A stretch of DNA of 54,261 bases from Actinomycetes bacterium. GTDB taxonomy: Bacteria > Actinomycetota > Actinomycetes > S36-B12 > CAIYMF01. Below, piece after piece: positions 1-8,777 of the stretch. The translations under genes were made by a program, and so were the position numbers. The stretch lies in contig JAKOVT010000156.1 in NCBI GenBank assembly GCA_029781935.1, positions 1 to 54,261 on the forward strand, given 5' to 3'. The notes below the pieces were generated by a model. That model worked only from the letters and a program-made list of their open reading frames with translations, did not search any database and was not told the origin of the DNA. Positions within the stretch are counted from its first letter, which is position 1; each line of letters starts with the position of its first letter.

Positions 1-1715
1 CCCCAGGTGTCGTTGAGCACCTTGAGCTCGTCGACGTCGCAGAAGACCAGCCCCACCTTGTCGTCGGCGGTGGCGTCGCGGCCCAGCCGGTCGGTGAGGC
101 GACGCAGCATCTCGTCGCGGTTCACCACGCCGGTGAGGGCGTCGTGGCTCGCGCGGTGGTCGAGCTCCCGTCGGATCGCCATCTCCTCGGTGACGTCGCG
201 CAGCCCGATCACCTGTCCGACGACCGCTCCGTCCTCGTCGAGCACCGCGCGACCGGTGCCCGACATCTCGAGGGTCGTACCCCGGGTCGTGCGGAACCGG
301 GCCACCGCCGTGGCCGTGCGACCGCCGTGCAGCACGGCCTCGCGGATGCTCAGCACGGTGGACCGGTCCTCGTGCTCGACCAGCGAGATCGACGGCGTCC
401 CGACGAGCAGCTCCGGATCCCAGCCCAGGACCGTGCGCACCGACGGCGAGATCCACTGGATGAGGCCGCCGGCATCGACGCGCATCACCACATCCGACGC
501 GTTCTCGGCGAGGGTCTGGTAGTCGCGGGCCGCACGCTGCAGGGCTTCGAAGTTCGCCACCTCGGCCGAGACGTCGACCGCCTGCACGATGAGGTGCCGG
601 AACGAGCCGTCTGCGGCGCGCACGCCCGCCACAGACACGTCGACCCACAGCGCGCGGCCGGACTTCGTGATGTAGCGCGTCCGCTGCCGGAACCCGTCGG
701 ACTGGGCACGGACGACGCGCGTGCCGTCGGCCTCTCCGCGCTCGATGTCGTCGGGGTGGGTGAGGTCCTGGAACCGCATGCCGGCCAGCTCGTCCACGTC
801 GTACTCGACCATCGCGCAGTACGCCGGGTTCACGCGCAGGAACTCGCCGTCGCGGCCCACCAGCGCCATGCCGATGGCGCTGGTGTCCATCGCGACCCGG
901 AACAGCTCCTCGCTCGCCGCCAGCCGCTCCTCCGCCTCGACCTCGGGCGTGGCGTCGTGCCAGCCGCTCACCCGAGCCACGATCTCGCCGCGCTCGTCGC
1001 GGACGGGCCGCAACGTGCGGTGCATCCAGCGCAGGCTGCCGTCCTTGGCCAGCACCCGGAGGCGCCCGGAGACGACAGCGCCCTCGTTCACCTCGTGGGT
1101 CTGGGTGCGCAGCGCCGCCAGGTAGGCGGGGTCGGCGAAGTCCAACGAGCTGCGGCCGACGAGCTCCTCAGGCAGCCACCCGAGGACCTCGGTGACGCCT
1201 TCGGACACCCATGCGATGACGCTGTCGGGGGTGCTGCGCATGACGAAGTCGGAGGAGTTCTCGGCGAGCAGCCGGAAGCGCTCCTGGCTGTCCTGCAGCG
1301 CCCGGTGCTGCTCGGCCAGGGAGTCGTGCACCGCGCGCCGCTCGGTGACGTCGTGCGCGAGGACGACGCAGGCGACCACGGCCCCGGCGTCGTCGCGGAC
1401 CGGTCCGACCCGCGCGTCGACCACCCGCCCGCCGTCCCACTCGACGAGGGCCTCCTCGACCCTGCCGTCGAGGCCGGCGGCGATCGCGGGCTCGAGAGCC
1501 GCGACCAGCTCGGCCAGGACCGCGGGCTCGGGGTCGCCGGCACCGGGCAGCAGAGAGCCGCGGGCGAGCAGCACCCGACGGTCGTGGTCGACCACCGCGA
1601 GGAACGCCTCGGGCGCGGCGTCGAGCACGGCCTGCAGCAGCGCGAGCAGGTGGTCGGCCGGGAGGTCGACGAACATGCCGGAGCGGCGTACTCGGCCCGC
1701 CCAGTCGATCGCCAC
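1..1715 (-). CDS. Multi-PAS diguanylate cyclase (GGDEF), partial, C-terminus beyond window
   Basis: Sensor protein that probably makes cyclic di-GMP. The minus-strand frame is open from the left edge to a GTG at 1715, so about 571 residues are visible and the C-terminus is missing. The N-terminal ~130 residues look like a degenerate PAS domain. Three clearer PAS modules follow at about 138-260, 270-390 and 397-515, with typical phrases such as RFRLLAENSSDFVMR, LFRVAMDTSAIGMALV and YQTLAENASDVVMR. The GGDEF domain begins near residue 517 (SHDALTGVVNRDEMLRRL, then LVFCDVDELKVLND). The GGDEF signature itself lies outside, so catalytic competence cannot be judged. I chose GTG 1715 because GGAGG (1722-1726) sits 6 nt upstream; ATG 1676 is an in-frame alternative. 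No membrane segment is seen, so the sensor is probably cytoplasmic. An EAL domain could follow beyond the edge. Confidence 0.9.
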   Translation of the reverse strand, partial: MAIDWAGRVRRSGMFVDLPADHLLALLQAVLDAAPEAFLAVVDHDRRVLLARGSLLPGAGDPEPAVLAELVAALEPAIAAGLDGRVEEALVEWDGGRVVDARVGPVRDDAGAVVACVVLAHDVTERRAVHDSLAEQHRALQDSQERFRLLAENSSDFVMRSTPDSVIAWVSEGVTEVLGWLPEELVGRSSLDFADPAYLAALRTQTHEVNEGAVVSGRLRVLAKDGSLRWMHRTLRPVRDERGEIVARVSGWHDATPEVEAEERLAASEELFRVAMDTSAIGMALVGRDGEFLRVNPAYCAMVEYDVDELAGMRFQDLTHPDDIERGEADGTRVVRAQSDGFRQRTRYITKSGRALWVDVSVAGVRAADGSFRHLIVQAVDVSAEVANFEALQRAARDYQTLAENASDVVMRVDAGGLIQWISPSVRTVLGWDPELLVGTPSISLVEHEDRSTVLSIREAVLHGGRTATAVARFRTTRGTTLEMSGTGRAVLDEDGAVVGQVIGLRDVTEEMAIRRELDHRASHDALTGVVNRDEMLRRLTDRLGRDATADDKVGLVFCDVDELKVLNDTW

Positions 1716-1947
1716 CCGGTGCCTCCGTTCGTCCTGCCGGGACGGTAGGCGCGCGGCGCTGCCGGATGCGCGCCGACGAACCCGCCCGGGCGCGAGCAGG
1801 TAGGGCAGATCCGGACAAACTGTGCGATCGATGACCTCTCGTCCACCGAGAGCACCAGACCGGCGGTTCACACCTTGGACGGATCTTGGAGGTCGGTGAC
1901 CCGTTCGGAGCAGTAGGCCCGCTCCCACCGACCCCGATCACAGGATC

Positions 1948-2721
1948 GTGAGCCCGCTTCCACGAACCCGAGTCCTGGGGGGCACGGCGGCAGCCGCGCT
2001 GCTCGGGGGTGCCGCCCTCGCCCTGCTCGCGCCCGGGACCGCGCCGGTCGCGGCCAGCGCGGCGCCCGGGCAGCCGGTCGAGAACGACTACGGCCAGTCG
2101 GCCAACGAGGTCGCGGCGGAGATCGCCGTCGTCGTGAACGCCGACGCCGGCGTCGTCCGGACGCGCGCGGCGCTGATCAAGGCTCGCGACGTCGTGCTCG
2201 TGCGAGCGGCGATGGAGTCCCGGGCCCGCGCCGCCTACCTCGCCGCCGTCCGTACGCGGATCAAGAGCCGGATCACCACCACCTACGCCGCCTACCTGGC
2301 GGCCAAGGCGGCCACCGCGCGCGCCAAGAGCGCCTACACCGCCGCGGCGAAGCTCTACACGAGCGCGCGCGCCACCGCGACCGCGCGCGTCACGGCGACG
2401 CACTACCAGCCCAAGGACGGGGTGTGGACGGGCACGAAGAAGTCCTACCTCGTCCCGAGCCAGCCGATCTCGTTCGAGCCGATGCAGGTGCAGATCACCG
2501 TGTACGGCGGTCACGTGAGCGATGTCGTCGTCACCGCGCAGGCGGAGGCAGGCACCGACTCGGCGTCGTACAACGACATGTCCCTCAGCACGCTGGCGCT
2601 GCAGGCCATGGCCGCCGACGGCACCTCGGCGATCGCGGGCGTCAGCGGCGCCACGCTCACCACGGGCGCCTTCCGCTCGTCGCTGCAGTCGGCGCTCGTC
2701 GCCGCCGGGTTCACGGGGTGA
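1948..2721 (+). CDS. Secreted FMN-binding-domain protein (flavinylated electron carrier)
   Basis: Predicted exported flavoprotein of 257 residues and first gene of the flavin operon. An N-terminal signal peptide runs to about A38. A helical region of about 110 residues starting APGQPVENDYGQSANEV follows, then a C-terminal FMN_bind domain (about 155-257). In this family ApbE joins FMN phosphate to a threonine in an S/T-G-A-T motif; here the motif is SGAT, with the acceptor at T236. The Asp often found three residues before the motif is absent. The helical N-terminal region is clearly related to that of the next protein, so the two are paralogs. The stop is 7 nt before the next start, which implies co-transcription. 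The start is GTG with AGGA only 2 nt upstream, so the start is less certain than the frame. Confidence 0.85.
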   Translation: MSPLPRTRVLGGTAAAALLGGAALALLAPGTAPVAASAAPGQPVENDYGQSANEVAAEIAVVVNADAGVVRTRAALIKARDVVLVRAAMESRARAAYLAAVRTRIKSRITTTYAAYLAAKAATARAKSAYTAAAKLYTSARATATARVTATHYQPKDGVWTGTKKSYLVPSQPISFEPMQVQITVYGGHVSDVVVTAQAEAGTDSASYNDMSLSTLALQAMAADGTSAIAGVSGATLTTGAFRSSLQSALVAAGFTG

Positions 2722-2728
2722 TGCGGGG

Positions 2729-5278
2729 ATGACGACCACGGCCCTGCGCACCGGCGGCAAGCGTGTCGGCGCCGCTGCCGCGGGCACCGCCGTCCTGGTG
2801 TCCACCGCGGCCGGCCTCGTGGCCGGTACGCCGTCGCCCGCCGGGGCCGCAGCCGCCCCGGGCCAGGACGTCCTCAACGACTGGGGCCAGACGGTCGCCG
2901 AGGTGCAGCAGGAGATCGCCGTCGTCGTCGACGCCGACACCCGGGTGATCGCGGCCCGCACCCGCTACCTCAACGCGCTGTCGGCCTACGCCTCCCTCAA
3001 GCAGGTCCAGCGGGTGGCGCGCACGGCCTACTCGACCGCGCTCGCCACGCGCACCAAGACCGACGACCCGGTGGCCTACCAGCGCCTGACCGCCATCAAC
3101 ACCAAGGTCTTCGTCGCGGCCCGCGAGGTGGCGGCATCGCAGCTGGCGATGGTGAACATCGTCGACTCGGTCACGGCCGCCGTGAAGGCCACCCACTACG
3201 TGCAGGCGCCGTACGTCGCCAAGCCGGCCGAGGTCACCGGCCTCGCCACGGTCGGCGCCTCGGGGCAGGTCACGGTCTCGTGGACCCCTCTGCAGGACGC
3301 CGCGAGCTACCACGTCTACCGCGACGGCAGGATGATCGGCACGACGATCAGCCCGGGCTACGTCGACACCGGTCTCGACAACGGCTCCGCGTACGCCTAC
3401 ACCGTCGTCGCCACGAACGTGGCGGGCTGGTCGCCCGTGTCGGCCGAGGTCGTCGGCGTGCCTACGGCGGTCGCGCCCTCCGCTCCGTTCGACGTCGTCG
3501 CGGCGCCGGGCGACGCCTCCGTGCATCTGGCGTGGACCGCCGTGCCGTCGGCGACGTCGTACGAGGTCTACCGCAACGGGACGCTGGTCGGCTCGCCGAC
3601 CGCGCCCGAGTTCGTCGACGCCGGCCTCGCGAACGGCACGTCGTACTCCTACACGGTGAAGGCGCTCAACGGCCTGACCGCGTCGACCCCGTCGGCGGCC
3701 GTGCCCGCCACCCCGGTGGCTACCGCGCCCGCGGCGCCCACCAACCTCGTGGCCACGCCGGGGAACGCGACGGTGGGCCTGTCGTGGTCGGCACCGGCCG
3801 GCGCCACGTCGTACGCGGTCTACCGCAACGGCTCGGTCGTGGCGACGACACCGTCGACGACGTGGACCGACAGCACGGTCGTGAACGGGACGACGTACTC
3901 CTACTACGTCGTCGCGTACAAGCAGAACTCGTCGGCCTCCCCGGCCTCGGCCACCGTGACCGCGAAGCCGGTCGCTCCCCCGCTCGCGACGCCGACCGGT
4001 CTCGCGGCGACCCCCGGCAACGCGACGGTCTCGCTCGCCTGGGGCTCGGTGGCCGGGGCCACCGGGTACGACGTCTACCGCAACGGCACCAAGCTCACGT
4101 CGACCGCGGGGCCGTCGTACACCGACAACGCGGTCAGCAACGGCAGCGCCTACAGCTACTACGTCGTGGCGACGAGCGCGACGTCGTCCTCGGGCGCGAG
4201 CGCCACCGTCACCGCCACTCCGGCGGCCCCCGCACCCGGTGCGCCCACCGGGCTCTCGGGTGTGGCCGGCGACCAGACCGTCACCCTCACGTGGAACGTC
4301 GTGGCGGGCGCGACGTCGTACAACGTCTACCGCAACGGGACGCTGCTCAAGACGGGCCTGGCCGGCAACACCTACACCGACTCGGGGCTCACGAACGGCA
4401 CGGCGTACACCTACGAGGTCACCGTCATCAAGACCGGCGTGGAGTCGGCGCGCTCCGCTGCGGTGCAGGTGACTCCGTTCGTCATCACGCCCGCGGCCCC
4501 CACCGGGCTCGCGGCCACCGCGGGGAACGCGCAGGTAGCGCTGTCGTGGTCGCCCACCGCGAACGCCCAGTCCTACAAGGTCTACCGCGGAGCCACCCTC
4601 GTCACGAGCGTGACGACGACGAGCTACGTCGACACCGGGCTCACGAACGGCACCGCGTACACCTACACGATCGTCGCGGTGAACGGGTCGGCGTCGTCGC
4701 CGGCGTCGACCGCCGTGTCCGCCACGCCGATGGCGCCCGCACCCGCGCAACCGACCGGCCTCACGGCCACCGCCGGCAACGCGCAGGTGGCGCTGACGTG
4801 GAACGCGGTCCCGACCGCGACGTCGTACCGCGTCTACCGCGGCGGCGTCCTGCGCACGACGGTCGCCACACCGTCGTTCACCGACACCGGCCTCACCAAC
4901 GGCACGGCGTACACGTACTACGTCACCGCGGTCGCCGCGACCACGGAGGGGCCCGCGTCGTCGTCGGTGTCCTCGACCCCGGCCAAGCCGCCGGTGAACG
5001 GCACGTTCACCGGCAGCATCGTGGCGATCGCCTCGAAGCACGGCACGATCCAGGTCGTCATCGTCGTCAGCAACAGCGTCATCACGTCCGCCAAGGGCAC
5101 TCTGCTCACCAACGACGGGTCCGAGACCGTGAAGATCAACTCGACGGCGCTGCCGCAGTACGACACCAAGACGGTCGCTGCGCAGTCCGCCACCATCACC
5201 AAGGTGTCGGGCGCGAGCCTCACCTGGACCGCCTACAAGACGTCGCTGCAGTCGGCGCTGACCCAGGCGGGGCTGTGA
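2729..5278 (+). CDS. Secreted protein with seven fibronectin type III domains and a C-terminal FMN-binding domain
   Basis: Large exported protein of 849 residues. A signal peptide runs to about A42. A helical region resembling that of the upstream paralog follows (APGQDVLNDWGQTVAEVQQE). Seven consecutive Fn3 domains of about 84 residues occupy roughly 166-753, each with a YxVYR core strand and a variant of DTGLTNGTAYTYTV. The last ~95 residues are an FMN_bind-like domain. Its acceptor motif reads SGAS rather than SGAT, so the residue at the flavin site is S830, not threonine. The Fn3 array probably acts as a rigid spacer that spans the cell wall; this is inference. ATG 2729 is chosen because it lies just after the upstream stop and begins a good signal peptide. 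The stop codon overlaps the next start (GTGA). Confidence 0.88.
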   Translation: MTTTALRTGGKRVGAAAAGTAVLVSTAAGLVAGTPSPAGAAAAPGQDVLNDWGQTVAEVQQEIAVVVDADTRVIAARTRYLNALSAYASLKQVQRVARTAYSTALATRTKTDDPVAYQRLTAINTKVFVAAREVAASQLAMVNIVDSVTAAVKATHYVQAPYVAKPAEVTGLATVGASGQVTVSWTPLQDAASYHVYRDGRMIGTTISPGYVDTGLDNGSAYAYTVVATNVAGWSPVSAEVVGVPTAVAPSAPFDVVAAPGDASVHLAWTAVPSATSYEVYRNGTLVGSPTAPEFVDAGLANGTSYSYTVKALNGLTASTPSAAVPATPVATAPAAPTNLVATPGNATVGLSWSAPAGATSYAVYRNGSVVATTPSTTWTDSTVVNGTTYSYYVVAYKQNSSASPASATVTAKPVAPPLATPTGLAATPGNATVSLAWGSVAGATGYDVYRNGTKLTSTAGPSYTDNAVSNGSAYSYYVVATSATSSSGASATVTATPAAPAPGAPTGLSGVAGDQTVTLTWNVVAGATSYNVYRNGTLLKTGLAGNTYTDSGLTNGTAYTYEVTVIKTGVESARSAAVQVTPFVITPAAPTGLAATAGNAQVALSWSPTANAQSYKVYRGATLVTSVTTTSYVDTGLTNGTAYTYTIVAVNGSASSPASTAVSATPMAPAPAQPTGLTATAGNAQVALTWNAVPTATSYRVYRGGVLRTTVATPSFTDTGLTNGTAYTYYVTAVAATTEGPASSSVSSTPAKPPVNGTFTGSIVAIASKHGTIQVVIVVSNSVITSAKGTLLTNDGSETVKINSTALPQYDTKTVAAQSATITKVSGASLTWTAYKTSLQSALTQAGL
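3224..4990 (+). repeat. Seven tandem Fn3-encoding repeats (~252 bp each)
   Basis: Seven in-frame units of about 84 codons encode successive Fn3 domains. Neighbouring units share conserved stretches for VYRNG and TNGTAYTY, and units 5-7 are the most alike. They are domain duplications inside a gene, not a CRISPR array or mobile element. Confidence 0.85.
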
Positions 5279-6849
5279 GCGGCGGTGCGGGCTACGACGC
5301 CCGCTACCTCCCGCAGGGCTCGGGAGCCTTCCTGCCCGAGCCGTTGGCCGCCGCCCCGCTGTCCGAGCCCGCGCACGCGGGGCTGCTGCTCGCTCCGCCC
5401 ACGGGCGCGCCGGTCGACGAGGCGCTCCTGCCTCCCCTCCCCCCGCAGTTCGCCCCGCCGCCGCTCCCGACGACGCCGGTCGCGACACCGGCACCGGCAC
5501 CCGTGCGGCCCACCGTCCGCCGGGGCGTCGCCGCGCGCGGTCGCAGCAGCCGTCGCGGCGACATCGCCATCACCATCGGTGGCATCGGTCTGGGCATCTC
5601 GCTCGGCATCGCGGTGTACGCCGTCAAGGACGGCCTCGATCTTCCGGGGGGCAAGCTCCTCGCCGCGGGAACGGTCGCGGCGATGGTGGGCACGTACCTC
5701 TGCCTGGTCCTGCTCCTGCTCGTGTCGCGGATCCCGTGGCTCGAGCGCGAGATCGGGCACGACCGCATGGTCGCGCTGCATCGCACCGTGGCGCCGTACT
5801 CGATCTTCCTGATCCTTGCCCACGTGCTGCTCACGACCCTCAGCTACGCGCAGTCGCTCGAGCGGGGCTTCGTGGCCGAGCTGCTGCAGCTGGTCCTGCA
5901 CTCGGCCTGGATGATGCCGGCGGCCGCCGCCTTCGTGCTGATGATGTCGTTGGGCGTCATGTCCTACCGCCGGATCCGGCAGCGGATGAAGTACGAGACG
6001 TGGTGGGTCGCGCACCTCTACTTCTACATCGCCGTCGCGTTGTCCTTCGGACACCAGATCGCCAACGGACCCATGTTCGTGGCGCACCCCTACCAGCGCC
6101 TGTTCTGGACCGGCCTCTACATCGCCGTCGCGACCACCATCGTCGTGGCCCGCGTGATCATGCCGGTGTCCTTCTCCCGCAAGCACGACCTGCGCGTCGC
6201 CGCGGTCGTGCCCGAGAAGGACGGCGTCGTCTCGGTCTACGTCTCCGGTGTCGACCTCGACCTGCTCAAGGCGCGCGGCGGCCAGTTCTTCCAGTGGCGG
6301 TTCATGACCCGCGACTGGTGGTGGCAGGCGCACCCGTACTCGCTGTCGGCCTCGCCGAACGAGTCGTGGCTGCGCATCACCGTCAAGGACCTCGGCGACC
6401 ACTCGCGCAGCCTGCGCCGCATGAAGGTCGGCACGCGCGTCCTGGCCGAGGGCCCGTACGGCGTGTTCCATGCCGGCTCGCGCAGCACCGACACCGTGGC
6501 CGCGTTCGCCGCCGGCGTCGGCGTGACGCCGATCCGCGCGGTGCTCGACGACCTGCCCGACGGCACGTCGGTGACCCTCGTGTACCGGGTGGCGGAGCGG
6601 TCGACCGCGCCGCTGCACGAGGAGCTCGAGGCGCTGGTGTCCGAGCGCGGCTGGCGCATGCACTACCTGCAGGGCCCTCGCCGCCACCACCCGCTCACCG
6701 CGGAGTACCTCGAGCACCTGGTCCCCGGGATCGCCGCCTCCGACGTGTTCGTCTGCGGGCCGGACTCGTTCACGGAACGCATCGTCGAGGCGGCCGAGGC
6801 CGCTGGAGTGCCCCACGACCGCATCCACCACGAGGCGTTCGCCTTCTGA
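5275..6849 (+). CDS. Ferric-reductase-like transmembrane flavocytochrome (FAD/NAD(P)H-binding)
   Basis: Membrane oxidoreductase of 524 residues, predicted to move electrons from cytoplasmic NAD(P)H through FAD and heme across the membrane. The first ~90 residues are a Pro/Ala-rich cytoplasmic tail. About six membrane segments follow (about 96-300). They hold two His pairs that fit bis-heme ligation: H169/H183 and H247/H260, spaced 14 and 13 residues. The C-terminal half is a ferredoxin-reductase-type module with HPYSLSASP for FAD, GVGVTPIRAVL for the nucleotide and VFVCGP near the end. The GTG start overlaps the previous stop by 4 bp, indicating translational coupling to the Fn3/FMN protein. 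The exported FMN proteins alongside are its likely electron acceptors. It belongs to the wider FRE/NOX-like family; the natural terminal acceptor is unknown. Confidence 0.9.
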   Translation: MSGGAGYDARYLPQGSGAFLPEPLAAAPLSEPAHAGLLLAPPTGAPVDEALLPPLPPQFAPPPLPTTPVATPAPAPVRPTVRRGVAARGRSSRRGDIAITIGGIGLGISLGIAVYAVKDGLDLPGGKLLAAGTVAAMVGTYLCLVLLLLVSRIPWLEREIGHDRMVALHRTVAPYSIFLILAHVLLTTLSYAQSLERGFVAELLQLVLHSAWMMPAAAAFVLMMSLGVMSYRRIRQRMKYETWWVAHLYFYIAVALSFGHQIANGPMFVAHPYQRLFWTGLYIAVATTIVVARVIMPVSFSRKHDLRVAAVVPEKDGVVSVYVSGVDLDLLKARGGQFFQWRFMTRDWWWQAHPYSLSASPNESWLRITVKDLGDHSRSLRRMKVGTRVLAEGPYGVFHAGSRSTDTVAAFAAGVGVTPIRAVLDDLPDGTSVTLVYRVAERSTAPLHEELEALVSERGWRMHYLQGPRRHHPLTAEYLEHLVPGIAASDVFVCGPDSFTERIVEAAEAAGVPHDRIHHEAFAF

Positions 6850-6901
6850 CCCCGACGCTCCGGTCGCCCACGCGACCGGTCCCGATCCCAGGAGCCATCC
6901 C

Positions 6902-7564
6902 ATGAAGCGCGCGATCCTCGTGACGAGCGGCACGCTCGCCGGCCTCGCAGCCGTCCTCACCTACTCCGGCGCCGATCAGGTGCCGGCGATGGCCTCGGGC
7001 CCGTCCGACGCGGCCGCGCTCGGCGCGCCGCCCGCCATCGACGACACCCCCTCGGACCAGCCGTCGGCATCGCCGAGCTCGCCGTCGGGGGCCGCCTCGA
7101 CCCCGACCGCGGCGGCCTCCTCGGCAGCGCCGGCGCCGACCAAGGCGGCCGCCGCCACGACCAAGGCTGCTGCCGCCCCGACCAAGGCGGCCGCCGCTCC
7201 GACGAAGGCGGCTGCCGCGCCGACGCCGGCGCCCACCAAGGCGGCCGCTCCGAAGCCGACGCCGACACCGACCCCCAAGGCGACCGCGACCGGGCCCAAG
7301 GACTACCTCGGTCCCGTCATCACGCACAAGTACGGCAAGGTCCAGGTCGGCATCCGTGTGCAGGGCGGCAAGATCACCGCCGCCTGGGCCGCCGTCTACC
7401 CCACCGGCGACTCCCAGCCCTACACCGACTTCTCCATCCCGGTGCTCAAGTCGCAGACCGTCAAGGCGCAGTCGGCCAACATCGCGGGCGCCAGCGGCGC
7501 GACCGAGACCACGAACGCATGGAAGAAGTCGCTGCAGGGCGCGCTGTCCAAGGCCGGCATCTGA
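6902..7564 (+). CDS. Small exported FMN-binding protein with Ala/Pro/Lys-rich linker
   Basis: Exported electron-carrier candidate of 220 residues. An N-terminal hydrophobic stretch (residues 4-22) acts as a signal peptide or anchor. A long low-complexity linker rich in Ala, Pro, Thr and Lys follows, including repeated APTKAAA units. The C-terminal ~90 residues are an FMN_bind domain with SGATET, the acceptor threonine being T201. The layout of membrane or secretion signal, flexible linker and flavin domain resembles proteins that pass electrons over the cell surface. The ATG has AGGAG about 8 nt upstream. It lies 52 nt after the flavocytochrome and 24 nt before apbE, so it belongs to the same operon. 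Confidence 0.87.
   Translation: MKRAILVTSGTLAGLAAVLTYSGADQVPAMASGPSDAAALGAPPAIDDTPSDQPSASPSSPSGAASTPTAAASSAAPAPTKAAAATTKAAAAPTKAAAAPTKAAAAPTPAPTKAAAPKPTPTPTPKATATGPKDYLGPVITHKYGKVQVGIRVQGGKITAAWAAVYPTGDSQPYTDFSIPVLKSQTVKAQSANIAGASGATETTNAWKKSLQGALSKAGI
7137..7260 (+). repeat. Ala/Pro/Lys linker repeats, about 21 bp per unit
   Basis: Several imperfect 21-bp units encode APTKAAA or ATTKAAA within the linker of the small FMN-binding protein. Copy number could vary by slippage. Confidence 0.6.
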
Positions 7565-7588
7565 GTGGTCGTGCGCCAGGATGACCCG

Positions 7589-8425
7589 GTGACCGAGCGC
7601 ACCGACGGAGTCCCCGACCCGTCCGCCGCCCCCGAGGTGGCGCCGGGCATCTCCTTCGCCGACGCCGGGCCGTGGCAGAGCCGCCTGCACGTCGAGCACG
7701 TGTGGGGCACGGTCGTGACGTTCGACCTGCGGGCCGAGGCCCTGCCGGACGACGTCGACGCGATCCTCGCGGACGCCGTCGGCTTTCTCCACCAGGTCGA
7801 CGCGTGGTTCTCGACGTACCGGGCCGACACCCCGATCACGGCACTGCGCAACGGGCTCATCGAGGAGTTCCGGCTGCCCGCGGTGGTCCGCGACGTGCTC
7901 GCGTCCTGCGCCTGGGCCAAGCAGCTCACCCACGGCGCCTTCGACCCGTGGGCGGTCAAGGGCGGGGTCGACCCGTCGGGCTACGTGAAGGGCTGGGCTG
8001 CGGGCCAGGTCGCCGACCAGATCGTGCGCCGCGGGGTGCCGAACGTCTGCGTGAACGCCTCGGGCGACATCGCCTGCCGCGGCGAGCAGCGACCGGGCGA
8101 GCCATGGGCCATCGGCATCGTGAACCCTTACGACACGCAGCAGATCATCGAGGTCGTCCACCTCTCCGACGGCGCGATGGCGACCAGCGGCCTGTACGAG
8201 CGGGGCGAGCACATCCGCAACCCGCGGACCGGCACGGCGCAGGTCCACTACGACTCGGCGACCATCGTGGGCCCGGACGCCGGCCTCGCCGACGCCCTGG
8301 CGACCGCCGCGCTGCTCGAGGGTCCCGGCTGCGCGGCGTGGTTCGCCGGACTCCCGGGCTGGTCGGTCTACCTCGTGAAGGACGGGCAGGCCCAGTTCTT
8401 CGTCCCCGCGTTCGACCGGCGGTAG
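7589..8425 (+). CDS. apbE: FAD:protein FMN transferase (ApbE)
   Basis: Transfers FMN from FAD to a threonine of FMN_bind-domain proteins, with Mg2+. The 278-residue protein has the expected family motifs: DPSGYVKGWAAGQVAD, then VNASGDI, then ATSGLYERGEHIRNPRTG, and near the C-terminus the metal-binding DAGLADALATA. I see no clear lipoprotein signal, so it may act in the cytoplasm or reach the outside by another route; many ApbE proteins are exported. GTG 7589 is preferred because AGGA (7578-7581) lies 7 nt upstream; GTG 7565 is an alternative. Its place at the end of a run of three FMN_bind proteins makes those its natural substrates. Confidence 0.93.
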   Translation: MTERTDGVPDPSAAPEVAPGISFADAGPWQSRLHVEHVWGTVVTFDLRAEALPDDVDAILADAVGFLHQVDAWFSTYRADTPITALRNGLIEEFRLPAVVRDVLASCAWAKQLTHGAFDPWAVKGGVDPSGYVKGWAAGQVADQIVRRGVPNVCVNASGDIACRGEQRPGEPWAIGIVNPYDTQQIIEVVHLSDGAMATSGLYERGEHIRNPRTGTAQVHYDSATIVGPDAGLADALATAALLEGPGCAAWFAGLPGWSVYLVKDGQAQFFVPAFDRR

Positions 8426-8452
8426 TCGACCGCCAGCGCGGGCGCGTCGGCG

Positions 8453-8623
8453 TCAGCGACCCCGGCGCGCAGGGCGGGTGCGTCGCAGCGCGTTGGTGTG
8501 CGGCATGTGCCGCCGGTGGGCGTCGCTCGTGGCGATCTCATAGCTGCTGCGCGCACCGTGGGAGAGGAAGGCCTCGCGGATGCGGGCATCGTGACGGGTG
8601 TCGGGCGTGACGCCGTAGCGCAT
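8453..8623 (-). CDS. Small basic hypothetical protein
   Basis: Predicted 56-residue protein, Arg-rich with a very basic tail. I do not recognise the family. ATG 8623 has GAAGG about 8 nt upstream, and the frame shows normal GC3 bias. It is convergent with apbE, leaving 27 bp between the two stops. An in-frame ATG at 8653 would add ten residues. A chance open frame remains possible. Confidence 0.42.
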   Translation of the reverse strand: MRYGVTPDTRHDARIREAFLSHGARSSYEIATSDAHRRHMPHTNALRRTRPARRGR

Positions 8624-8777
8624 GGAACGCACCTTCTTTCGCACCACCATCATCCCACCGTGCGCCCGCCCGTCGCACTCCTCGACACCGCATCGCGGAC
8701 GTCTCGCGCGTCACCGTCCCGCTGGCCGCGCGGCGTGCATCCGGTTCTGCAGCCCCGGGTTCGCGGCACTGTCCACC

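Noticed and set aside
3224-4990. Regular ~252-bp repeats that could suggest an array
   Set aside because: They are in frame and encode Fn3 domains, with no short repeat/spacer structure.
2711-5500. Minus-strand open frame of 929 codons opposite the Fn3 gene
   Set aside because: It is a shadow of the repeated Fn3 coding sequence, made of Arg/Gly/Val-rich repeats.
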